Of a stretch of 22,880 bases of DNA, positions 7,333 through 14,704 are shown piece by piece. The notes below the pieces were generated by a model. The model was not told the origin of the DNA. It saw only the letters and a program-made list of their open reading frames with translations, and made no database searches. The stretch lies in contig CAKPXD010000009.1 of assembly GCA_934201655.1 (NCBI GenBank), positions 1-22,880 of the forward strand. Direction: 5' to 3'. Position numbers and translations under genes: made by a program. Every line of letters begins with the position of its first letter. Position 1 is the first letter of the stretch. This stretch comes from an uncultured Streptococcus sp. (GTDB lineage: Bacteria; Bacillota; Bacilli; Lactobacillales; Streptococcaceae).

Positions 7333-7852
7333 TGTCGAAGAACTGCTCGAACTGGAGGATAACATCCGAAAGGAATTGGACGATCATCTACCTGCTGCGC
7401 TGTCCATGCTGAACCGCACCGGCGAATTGGAAACTTTCCTTAAAATGCTTGGCATGGAAGACCTGCTTCAAAGTAAGCCGCTTTATCAGGTCTATAAAAC
7501 CGGAAAAATCATTGTGATCGGGCGGTCGGACGTGAAAGCGGAAGTGCTGCTTTCCATTGCCAAGAGTCTGGGACTTTCCAAAGACCGTTTTGAGCTGTAC
7601 CTTGATTATGAGGACGGCAAGACCTTCGATTTTGAAAAGGCTCATTGGAAACCCCAGTATGCTTTGATCATGGTCGGCCCGATGCCCCACAGTGGCGCCA
7701 GCAAGGGTGATTCCGGCAGCGTCATCGCAAAAATTGAAAGCACAGAGGGGTATCCTCCGGTAGTGCGACTGGGTGCGAACGGCTTGAAAATCACAAAGAC
7801 GGATTTCCGGAACAAGCTGAAAGAAATGATTGATACAAAGAAAATCGCCTGA
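7325..7852 (+). CDS. 175-aa companion of the methylase, function unknown
   Basis: A small alpha/beta protein translated from an ATG that overlaps the methylase stop by eight bases, with GAGGAG upstream, so it is translationally coupled to it. The N-terminal 50 residues are acidic and helical. Then come a strand-turn YKTGKIIVIGRSDVKAEVL (about 57-75), the aromatic LYLDYEDGKTFDF, and the most striking motif, IMVGPMPHSGASKGDSGS, near residues 116-133, which looks like a ligand- or phosphate-binding loop. It closes with GLKITKTDFRNKLKEMI. I do not recognise the family. Strict coupling to the methylase suggests a subunit or regulator of that enzyme. Confidence 0.65.
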   Translation: MLDVEELLELEDNIRKELDDHLPAALSMLNRTGELETFLKMLGMEDLLQSKPLYQVYKTGKIIVIGRSDVKAEVLLSIAKSLGLSKDRFELYLDYEDGKTFDFEKAHWKPQYALIMVGPMPHSGASKGDSGSVIAKIESTEGYPPVVRLGANGLKITKTDFRNKLKEMIDTKKIA

Positions 7853-7857
7853 AATCC

Positions 7858-7877
7858 CACTTTTGGGACCCAAAGTG
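7858..7877. promoter_or_regulatory. Palindrome in the only sizeable gap of the restriction operon
   Basis: The sequence CACTTTTGGGACCCAAAGTG is a near-perfect 20-base palindrome with one extra T, lying between the 175-aa gene and hsdM. The loop is too short for a good terminator and no T run follows. It may be an operator or an mRNA processing site controlling hsdM; a weak TATTCT follows at 7881. Confidence 0.35.
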
Positions 7878-7920
7878 TGTTATTCTATGGGTAAGGAACG
7901 AAAATCGGGAGGAAACACTT

Positions 7921-9702
7921 ATGTCCATGAAAGAATTACAGAAGCAGACGGATGCCAATATCAGCGCAAAAGCCGACCTGATTTGGCAGATCGCCACCCA
8001 TCTGGTTGGCCTGTTCAAGCCCCATGAGTACGGCAAGGTGATTCTGCCTATGACCGTGCTGAAGCGTTTTGATGACGCCCTCCGTAAAACCAAGCCCGCC
8101 GTTGTGGAAATGGCAAAAAAATTGGATGCACAGCACATTGAGGGTGCTGCCCGTGATGGTATCCTCTGCCGCATTTCCGGTTTCGACTTCTACAACACCA
8201 GCAATTTTGATTTTGGCAAGTTGGTTGCCGAGCCGGACGACGTGGAAAGCAACTTTGAAGCCTATCTTCAGGGCTTTTCCTCCAACGTCAAGGACATTAT
8301 CGAGAACTTCGACTTTGCCAACACCGTCAAGCTGATGGTCAAGGGCGGCGTTTTGTTTGTCACCCTGCAGGAGTTCAACTCCAGCAAGGGCGATATGTCG
8401 CTGGACAAGATCACCTCCACCGACATGGGCTACATTTTTGAGGAACTGATTCGGAAATTCTCCGAGTCCTATGACGAACAGGCTGGTGCTCATTTCACGA
8501 GCCGGGATATCATCTACCTGATGACAGAGCTGCTGATCGCACCGGAGAAGGAGCAGATCGCCGCCGAGGGCTGCACCAAAACTGCCTACGATATGGCCAT
8601 GGGCACTTCGCAGATGCTGGGCTGCCTGACCGAGCGTTTGCAGGATGTTAGCAAGGATGCTACCCTGACCTGCTTTGGACAGGAGTTCAATCCCGAAACT
8701 TATGCGATCGCCAAGGCGGATATGCTGATCAAGGGCGGAAACGCATCCGGCATGAAATACGGCGATACCCTGAGCGATGATGCGTTCGGTGGCTATGAAT
8801 TTGACTATGTGATCTCTAACCCTCCCTTCGGCATTGACTGGAAGCGTGAAAAATCGCAGGTGGAAGCCGAAGCAAAGCGTGGTTATGATGGCCGTTTCGG
8901 TCCCGGTCTGCCTGCAATCTCGGACGGACAGATGCTGTTTATGCTCAACGGTGTAAAGAAGCTGAAGGAAGGCTCCGGGCGTATGGCAATCATTCAGAAC
9001 GGTTCTTCCCTCTTTACAGGCGATGCCGGCAGCGGTGCCTCCGAAATCCGCCGATACCTTATCCACGAAGATCTTGTGGAAGCCATTGTGCAGCTGCCCA
9101 CCGACCTGTTCTACAATACCGGCATCTCCACTTACATCTGGGTGCTGACCAAGGGCAAGCCCATGAGCCGCAGCGGACGGGTGCAGCTCATTGATGCCAG
9201 CAAGTGCTTTGTGAAGCGCCGCAAAAACATTGGCTCCAAGCGTGTGGATCTGGACGACGCCTGCATCGACCTGATCCTGAAAGCCTACGAGGGCTTTGAC
9301 CAGAATGAGGTCTACACCGCCGAGGACCTTGTTGTGGAGTCAAAGGTGTTTGAGAACGATTTCTTCGGCTTTACCAAGGTTACGGTGGAGACTGCACAGA
9401 CCGATGCCAACGGCAAGCCCCTGCTGAAAAAGGGCAAAAAGCTGCCGGTCAAGGGTGCCACTGACAGCGAGATCATCCCCCTGTCCGATGATATTGACGC
9501 TTACATGGCAAAAAATGTTCTGCCCTACAATCCGCTGGCCTACATTGACCCTGCAAAGGATAAGATTGGCTACGAGATCCCGTTTACCCGGCTATTCTAT
9601 AAGTTTGAAGCCCCGGAACCGTCTGCATCCATTTTTGAGGACATCAAGGCATTGGAAGCAAAGGAAACTGTTCTGATGAAGGAGCTGTTTGGAAATGCGT
9701 AA
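7921..9702 (+). CDS. hsdM: Type I restriction-modification methylase subunit HsdM
   Basis: The 593-aa modification subunit transfers a methyl group from SAM to adenine in the site chosen by HsdS, and is also part of the restricting HsdR2M2S1 complex. The helical N-terminal domain (about 10-140) is followed by the family box YDEQAGAHFTSRDIIYLM at 184-201, motif I DMAMGTSQM at 224-232 (the common form in this subfamily is DMACGTSQM) and catalytic NPPF at 300-303. Further family marks are LPAISDGQMLFMLN and YNTGISTYIWVLTK. ATG at 7921 follows GGGAGG eight bases upstream. Its end overlaps hsdS by eight bases. Confidence 0.95.
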   Translation: MSMKELQKQTDANISAKADLIWQIATHLVGLFKPHEYGKVILPMTVLKRFDDALRKTKPAVVEMAKKLDAQHIEGAARDGILCRISGFDFYNTSNFDFGKLVAEPDDVESNFEAYLQGFSSNVKDIIENFDFANTVKLMVKGGVLFVTLQEFNSSKGDMSLDKITSTDMGYIFEELIRKFSESYDEQAGAHFTSRDIIYLMTELLIAPEKEQIAAEGCTKTAYDMAMGTSQMLGCLTERLQDVSKDATLTCFGQEFNPETYAIAKADMLIKGGNASGMKYGDTLSDDAFGGYEFDYVISNPPFGIDWKREKSQVEAEAKRGYDGRFGPGLPAISDGQMLFMLNGVKKLKEGSGRMAIIQNGSSLFTGDAGSGASEIRRYLIHEDLVEAIVQLPTDLFYNTGISTYIWVLTKGKPMSRSGRVQLIDASKCFVKRRKNIGSKRVDLDDACIDLILKAYEGFDQNEVYTAEDLVVESKVFENDFFGFTKVTVETAQTDANGKPLLKKGKKLPVKGATDSEIIPLSDDIDAYMAKNVLPYNPLAYIDPAKDKIGYEIPFTRLFYKFEAPEPSASIFEDIKALEAKETVLMKELFGNA

Positions 9703-10915
9703 AATGAAGGATAGCGGCGTGGCATGGATCGGTGAAATTCCTCTCGAATATCAAACTGTATCTATCGGTTCTTTGTTTTCAATAAAAAAAGATATAATTG
9801 GTCATGAACCAGAAACTGTGCTATCTATAACACAAACGGGGATCAAGCCCAAGAACCTTGCTTCAAATGAAGGGCAGATTGCAAATTCGTACTCACATTA
9901 TCAAATTGTTAATGTGGGAGATTTTGCGATGAATCATATGGACTTGTTGACGGGTTGGGTGGATATTTCAAAATTTGATGGCGTTACCAGCCCTGATTAT
10001 AGAGTATTTACATTAAACGACAAAAGAATGTCTGCCGAATATTTTCTCCGTGTTTTTCAGAATTACTACTACAATAGGATATTCTTTGGTTTTGGACAAG
10101 GCGTTGCAACACTTGGTCGTTGGCGCCTTCCGACTGCAAACTTCAAGAAAATTATAGTTCCTATTCCGCCATTACCAGAGCAAGACAAAATCGTTTCCGC
10201 CATTGAATCCAGTACAAGCAAAGTAGATGCGCTGATTTCCAACGTGCAGGCGCAGATTGAAAAACTGAAAGCCTACAAGCAAAGCCTGATTACCGAGGTT
10301 GTCACAAAGGGGCTTGACCCCAATGTACCTATGATGGATAGTGGCGTGGAGTGGATTGGGAAAATCCCGAAACACTGGAACATGATTCGGTTTCGCTTTA
10401 TCGCTAAAATAACTACCGGAAATCAGGACACCCAGAATGCAGACCCGGATGGTATGTATCCTTTTTATGTGCGTTCTCCAATCGTTGAACACTGCAACAA
10501 TTATACTTTTGAAGGAAAAGGCATCCTTATGGCCGGAGATGGCGCAGGAGCTGGGCGCGTGTTCCACTTGGTCAATGGAAAATATGCAGTTCACCAGCGC
10601 GTTTACCGCTTCTATGATTTCAAATATATGAACCCCGTCCTTTTGAAATTTTATCTAGAAAATCTTTTCGCAACTGTCATGGATTACGGAAGCGCTAAAA
10701 CCACTGTTCCGTCTGTAAGATTGCCTATGATTCAAGATTTTCCGGTCTGTGTTCCCCCTGAAGATGAACAGCTTAAAATGCTGGAAGTTTTGTCTGAAAA
10801 GACAAACAAAATTGACCGGTTCATAGCCGTCAAGCAAACCAAAATCGAGAAGTTGGAGCAGTACAAGCGTTCCCTCATTTACGAGTACGTCACCGGGAAG
10901 AAGGAGGTCTCCTGA
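9695..10915 (+). CDS. hsdS: Type I restriction-modification specificity subunit HsdS
   Basis: A 406-aa subunit that recognises a bipartite DNA site. It has the expected internal duplication: each half opens with DSGVxWIGxIP (residues 6-16 and 215-225), continues into a variable target-recognition domain and ends in a conserved coiled helix (IEKLKAYKQSLITEVVTKG near 188-206; IEKLEQYKRSLIYEYVTG near 384-401). ATG at 9695 overlaps the hsdM stop by eight bases with AAGGAG ten bases before it; an in-frame TTG two codons earlier is less likely. Both recognition domains are visibly more AT-rich than the conserved regions and hsdM, the usual sign of domain exchange. Confidence 0.93.
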   Translation: MRKMKDSGVAWIGEIPLEYQTVSIGSLFSIKKDIIGHEPETVLSITQTGIKPKNLASNEGQIANSYSHYQIVNVGDFAMNHMDLLTGWVDISKFDGVTSPDYRVFTLNDKRMSAEYFLRVFQNYYYNRIFFGFGQGVATLGRWRLPTANFKKIIVPIPPLPEQDKIVSAIESSTSKVDALISNVQAQIEKLKAYKQSLITEVVTKGLDPNVPMMDSGVEWIGKIPKHWNMIRFRFIAKITTGNQDTQNADPDGMYPFYVRSPIVEHCNNYTFEGKGILMAGDGAGAGRVFHLVNGKYAVHQRVYRFYDFKYMNPVLLKFYLENLFATVMDYGSAKTTVPSVRLPMIQDFPVCVPPEDEQLKMLEVLSEKTNKIDRFIAVKQTKIEKLEQYKRSLIYEYVTGKKEVS

Positions 10916-11236
10916 GTGGAAACAAGCCTTACGGATATCAAAAAGCAGTATGAAAAGCTGAAAGCCATTATTGGCGATGAAGATAGTTTTGATCTTTCGG
11001 ATGAAGATGCCCTTCGTTGTCAGGATGCGTTAAAACTGATGAAAGAGAGAAGTTATATCCTTGATGCCAGTTCGTTAAGTACGATTTCATATCTCAAAGC
11101 GGCAGAATGGGACGGCTTCGAGGACTGGCTAAACGAAGCCATCAAGGAGTCAAATCGGCTGAAACTGCGTGAATGGCTTATCGCTATCGTGGGCGCTGCT
11201 GTCGGTGCGATTATCACAAAGATTCTTACGGTTTGA
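10916..11236 (+). CDS. 106-aa tail-anchored protein between hsdS and hsdR
   Basis: A short protein starting with GTG directly after the hsdS stop codon, with AGGAGG eight bases upstream, so it is certainly part of the operon. It has a charged helical N-terminus (1-50), a short second helical part around YLKAAEWDGFEDWLNEAI (59-76), and a single C-terminal membrane helix from about residue 86 to 104 (WLIAIVGAAVGAIITKIL) with almost nothing after it. That is the pattern of a tail-anchored membrane protein with a cytosolic head. It is not a standard subunit of type I enzymes. It might tether the complex to the membrane or be a linked accessory effector; function unknown. Confidence 0.75.
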   Translation: METSLTDIKKQYEKLKAIIGDEDSFDLSDEDALRCQDALKLMKERSYILDASSLSTISYLKAAEWDGFEDWLNEAIKESNRLKLREWLIAIVGAAVGAIITKILTV

Positions 11237-11256
11237 CGTATCTTGGAGGTGTGATC

Positions 11257-14200
11257 ATGGATAAAAGCGAAAAGCGATTTGAACGGGACATTGAATCCTT
11301 TCTGATTTCTCCGCTGGGCGGTTATGTCCAGTTCAATGGGCAGGATGCCAACGGCAACTGGGTACATAACCGTCAGCACGATGTGGCAAGGTGCATCTAT
11401 ATGGATGTGCTGTGCGAGTTTATTGCAAAGACCCAGCCCAAAGAATGGGCAAAATATACCCGCTATTACGGTGAAAAGGCAGAAGAAAAGCTGTATCACC
11501 GTCTGGAAACCACCATCGCTAATCAAGGGCTTCTGTTTGTTCTCCGCAATGGCATCGAGGATATGGGCTGCAAGCTGCGGGTGTGCTATTTCAAGCCGGA
11601 ATCCGGGCTGAACCCCGAAGCTGTGGAACGGTATGAAGCAAATATCCTTGGCTGTACCCGGCAATTCCGTTATTCTACCGCTAATACAAACACCATTGAT
11701 ATGGTGCTCTCGGTAAATGGCATTCCTGTGGTGGCACTGGAGCTAAAAAACCAGCTTACAGGGCAGGACTGCGCCTGCGCCATGAATCAGTACAAGAACG
11801 ACCGCAGCTCCAAGGAGTTTGCATTCCGCCTGAATCACCGCTTTCTGGTTTATTTCGCCGTTGACCTCTATGAGGTGTGGATGACCACCCGGTTAGAAGA
11901 TGGCAATACCCGGTTTATGCCCTTCAATCAGGGTTCAAACGGTGCAGGTGTCAGCGGCGGTGCAGGCAACCCGGTCAATCCTGATGGCTACGGCACCAGC
12001 TATCTGTGGGAAGAAGTGCTGCAACGTGATAGCCTGCTGGACCTAATCCACCGCTTTATCTCCTACGTCAAGGAGAAGGAAGAAGTGGTGAAGAATGGCG
12101 TGCCCAAAATCGTCACCAAAGAAAAAATGATCTTCCCTCGCTACCATCAGTACGATGTTGTGCGGAAGGTGCTGGCAGATGTAAAACAGAACGGTCCCGG
12201 CAAAAACTATCTGATCCAGCATTCGGCAGGCTCCGGCAAATCTAACTCGATTGCATGGATCGCCTATCGGTTGGCCGCAGTCCATGACGATCAGGACAAC
12301 AGCATCTTCGATTCGATCATCGTTGTCACAAACCGTGTGGTGCTGGACAGCCAGTTGCAGGACACCATCAACAGCTTTGAGCATCAACACGGGCTGGTAG
12401 AAGCCATTGACGACAAGAAGAACTCCCACACGCTGGCACAGGCCATCAACGACAAAAAGCGCATTATCATCTGCACCATCCAGAAATTCCTTTTTGCCAA
12501 GAAGGATATGGAAACGTTCCGTGGACGGAAGTTTGCGATCATCATCGACGAAGCCCATCAGGGACAGAATGGTGAAAGCGCAAAATCTCTCCGCCGCAGT
12601 CTAATCGATGTCGGCATTGCCACTAAGGAATACGCTGCGGAAGCAGGTGTCTCGGAAGATGAAGTGGATCTGACGGATGATTATATCAACGAAATCATCG
12701 GTCAGGGACGGCACGAAAACCAATCCTTCTTTGCCTTTACCGCCACCCCGAAGGGCAAGACCATTGAGAACTTCGGAACGGAAATCGGTACCAATGCGGA
12801 CGGCGAACCCATCAAAGCACCGTTCCATGTTTATTCCATGCGGCAGGCCATCGAGGAGCATTATATTCTGGATGTTCTTGCCAACTATACCACCATCAAG
12901 GAAGCGTTCAAGCTGATTCGGGTATCCGAGGACAACCCAGAGCTGATCGAGGGTCAGACCGCCCGTGCGCTGTTTAAATATTATAAGAAGCATGGCTACA
13001 CCATTGCACAGAAAACCGAAATGATTATGGCAAACTTCCTGGATAACTGCCGTTATCAGATTGATCGCAAGGGCAAAGCCATGATCGTTGCAGACAGCCG
13101 TGCCAACGCCGTACGCTACTATCTCGCTATCAAGCGTTACATTGAGGCCCACCCGGACGAATGCACCGGTTGTGATGCCATGATTGCCTTCTCTGGTGAG
13201 GTTACGCTGGAAGATTACCCCAGCGATAAGCCGTTTACTGAGGCAACTATGAACCTTGACGAAAAGGGGCGGTACATCACTACAGACAAAAAGTTCCGTC
13301 AGGCGTTCCACAGCAACCAGTATAATATTCTGGTGGTTGCCAACAAGTATCAGACCGGCTTTGACGAACCGCTGCTGCATACCATGTATGTGGACAAGAA
13401 GCTGCGGGATGTGACCGCCGTGCAAACGCTTTCCCGCCTGAATCGTACCCATCCGGGCAAAAACAGCACCTTCGTTCTCGATTTTGAAAACACCGAGGAG
13501 GATATCCGAGACGCATTCCTGCCCTATTACGAAACAACCATTCTGGAGGGCAGCACAGACCTGAACAAAGTATATGATCTCCGTAACAAGATCCGGGATT
13601 ATATGCTATACAACTATGACGATGTGGATGCCTTCAATAAGTTTATGGCCGCGCAGGGTGATAAAAAGCAGGATGCCGTTGCGCTTGGCAAGCTGGCAAG
13701 TCTGTTCCGCCCGGTGATTGCACGGTATCAGGATCTGGGAGAGGAAGACCGTTACACCGCCCGCGATTATATTCGCAAGTTCAATGGCGCATATTCCTAC
13801 ATTACACAGCTTGTGCGCCTCCATGACAAAGACCTGTTCAACGAGTACCAGTACACGCTTCACCTTGCACGGCTGCTGCCCAATCCCAATAAAAACGAAT
13901 TTGTGGACATTGAGGATAAGATCAAGCTGGAATACGCTTCCCTGAACGAAACTTTTAGGGGTGCTATTGTTCTGGACGAGAAACCGACTATCCTCACGCC
14001 CACCAAGGGGCTTGCACCGAAGGTACCGAACAAGAAAACAGATACCCTGCAAAGCATTATCGACAAGGTGAACGAGCGCTTTAATGGCAACTTCACTGAT
14101 TCCGACCGAGTGATCATCGAGGGCATCTACCAGATGTTCATGAAGGATTCGGATGTTAAGAAGTTCAAGAAATATGCCAAGGATAACAGCACTGAAATGT

Positions 14201-14361
14201 TTGTGCAGTCGCTGTTCCCGGATAAGTTCAAGGATATCGTGACCCAGTGTTTCCTTGATAACAACGATTCCTTCGCTAAGTTGTTCAACGATCCTGACTT
14301 TTATAACAAGGTGCAGGAGGCGATGGCCGCCGAGCTGTATAAGGCGTTGAGAAAGGATTAA
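11257..14361 (+). CDS. hsdR: Type I restriction enzyme motor/nuclease subunit HsdR
   Basis: The 1034-aa subunit translocates and cuts unmethylated DNA. The N-terminal nuclease domain shows the PD-(D/E)xK pattern: Asp148 in IDMVLSVNG, then Glu162 and Lys164 in ALELKNQ. The superfamily 2 motor follows, with Walker A HSAGSGKS at 322-329, Walker B DEAH at 431-434, FTATP at 494-498, and the second RecA lobe with VVANKYQTGFDEP and TLSRLNRTHPGK. The C-terminal 250 residues are helical and bind the HsdM/S core. ATG at 11257 is chosen because TTGGAGGTGTG precedes it; the frame is open further upstream inside the previous gene. It is full length for the family, with no frame disruption. Confidence 0.95.
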   Translation: MDKSEKRFERDIESFLISPLGGYVQFNGQDANGNWVHNRQHDVARCIYMDVLCEFIAKTQPKEWAKYTRYYGEKAEEKLYHRLETTIANQGLLFVLRNGIEDMGCKLRVCYFKPESGLNPEAVERYEANILGCTRQFRYSTANTNTIDMVLSVNGIPVVALELKNQLTGQDCACAMNQYKNDRSSKEFAFRLNHRFLVYFAVDLYEVWMTTRLEDGNTRFMPFNQGSNGAGVSGGAGNPVNPDGYGTSYLWEEVLQRDSLLDLIHRFISYVKEKEEVVKNGVPKIVTKEKMIFPRYHQYDVVRKVLADVKQNGPGKNYLIQHSAGSGKSNSIAWIAYRLAAVHDDQDNSIFDSIIVVTNRVVLDSQLQDTINSFEHQHGLVEAIDDKKNSHTLAQAINDKKRIIICTIQKFLFAKKDMETFRGRKFAIIIDEAHQGQNGESAKSLRRSLIDVGIATKEYAAEAGVSEDEVDLTDDYINEIIGQGRHENQSFFAFTATPKGKTIENFGTEIGTNADGEPIKAPFHVYSMRQAIEEHYILDVLANYTTIKEAFKLIRVSEDNPELIEGQTARALFKYYKKHGYTIAQKTEMIMANFLDNCRYQIDRKGKAMIVADSRANAVRYYLAIKRYIEAHPDECTGCDAMIAFSGEVTLEDYPSDKPFTEATMNLDEKGRYITTDKKFRQAFHSNQYNILVVANKYQTGFDEPLLHTMYVDKKLRDVTAVQTLSRLNRTHPGKNSTFVLDFENTEEDIRDAFLPYYETTILEGSTDLNKVYDLRNKIRDYMLYNYDDVDAFNKFMAAQGDKKQDAVALGKLASLFRPVIARYQDLGEEDRYTARDYIRKFNGAYSYITQLVRLHDKDLFNEYQYTLHLARLLPNPNKNEFVDIEDKIKLEYASLNETFRGAIVLDEKPTILTPTKGLAPKVPNKKTDTLQSIIDKVNERFNGNFTDSDRVIIEGIYQMFMKDSDVKKFKKYAKDNSTEMFVQSLFPDKFKDIVTQCFLDNNDSFAKLFNDPDFYNKVQEAMAAELYKALRKD

Positions 14362-14454
14362 AGTTCTATCAATACTCCCCCACGTCCACACTGGAGCCGC
14401 TGATGCCCTGAACAACGATCAAAACTGACGAAAACGCCTACTACAAAATGCAAT

Positions 14455-14513
14455 CCGCTGTCCAACAGTGTTTTAGTTGAAACGCTATTGGACAGCGGGT
14501 TTTGTTGTTTTTT
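14455..14513 (+). terminator. Strong terminator of the restriction-modification operon
   Basis: Arms CCGCTGTCCAA (14455-14465) and TTGGACAGCGG (14488-14498) are perfect complements over 11 bp. The inner sequence AGTGTTT/AAACGCT extends the stem with one G-U pair, and a T-rich run follows to 14513. It lies about 95 bases after hsdR and insulates the chaperone operon from it. The 95 bases between show nothing else. Confidence 0.9.
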
Positions 14514-14655
14514 GTCAAAATCAGTATTGCGCCACAGGCTTAATTCTGTTAAACTTGTAACAATTAGTCAGCATTTCAGTTGCGTTCCTGAGGCAATTCA
14601 TTTATGGATCGCAGAATCGCTTCCAAAAGAACAATTTATTGTACCATTTTTGTGC

Positions 14656-14661
14656 TATACT
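14656..14661 (+). promoter_or_regulatory. Extended -10 element, probable promoter of the chaperone-nuclease operon
   Basis: TGCTATACT gives a good extended -10 (TGn plus TATACT) about 44 bases before the nuclease start codon. The -35 position holds only AATTTA or CAATTT, so the promoter is probably weak or activated. The preceding stretch 14514-14650 contains no gene that I can support. Confidence 0.55.
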
Positions 14662-14704
14662 GCTGGCGACACGCGATAAATACCAAAGAAAGCTGGGATT
14701 TCTT

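Noticed and set aside
8592..8617. HsdM motif I (DMAMGTSQM) as a degenerate, inactive SAM site
   Set aside because: The DMA-GTSQM pattern is usual in this HsdM subfamily and NPPF is intact, so activity is expected.
5505..14670. Similar -10 contexts (TGCTATACTG) of the methylase and chaperone operons as a shared regulon signal
   Set aside because: An extended -10 is common and the surrounding matches are too few; the inverted repeat at 5481-5544 has no counterpart near 14656.
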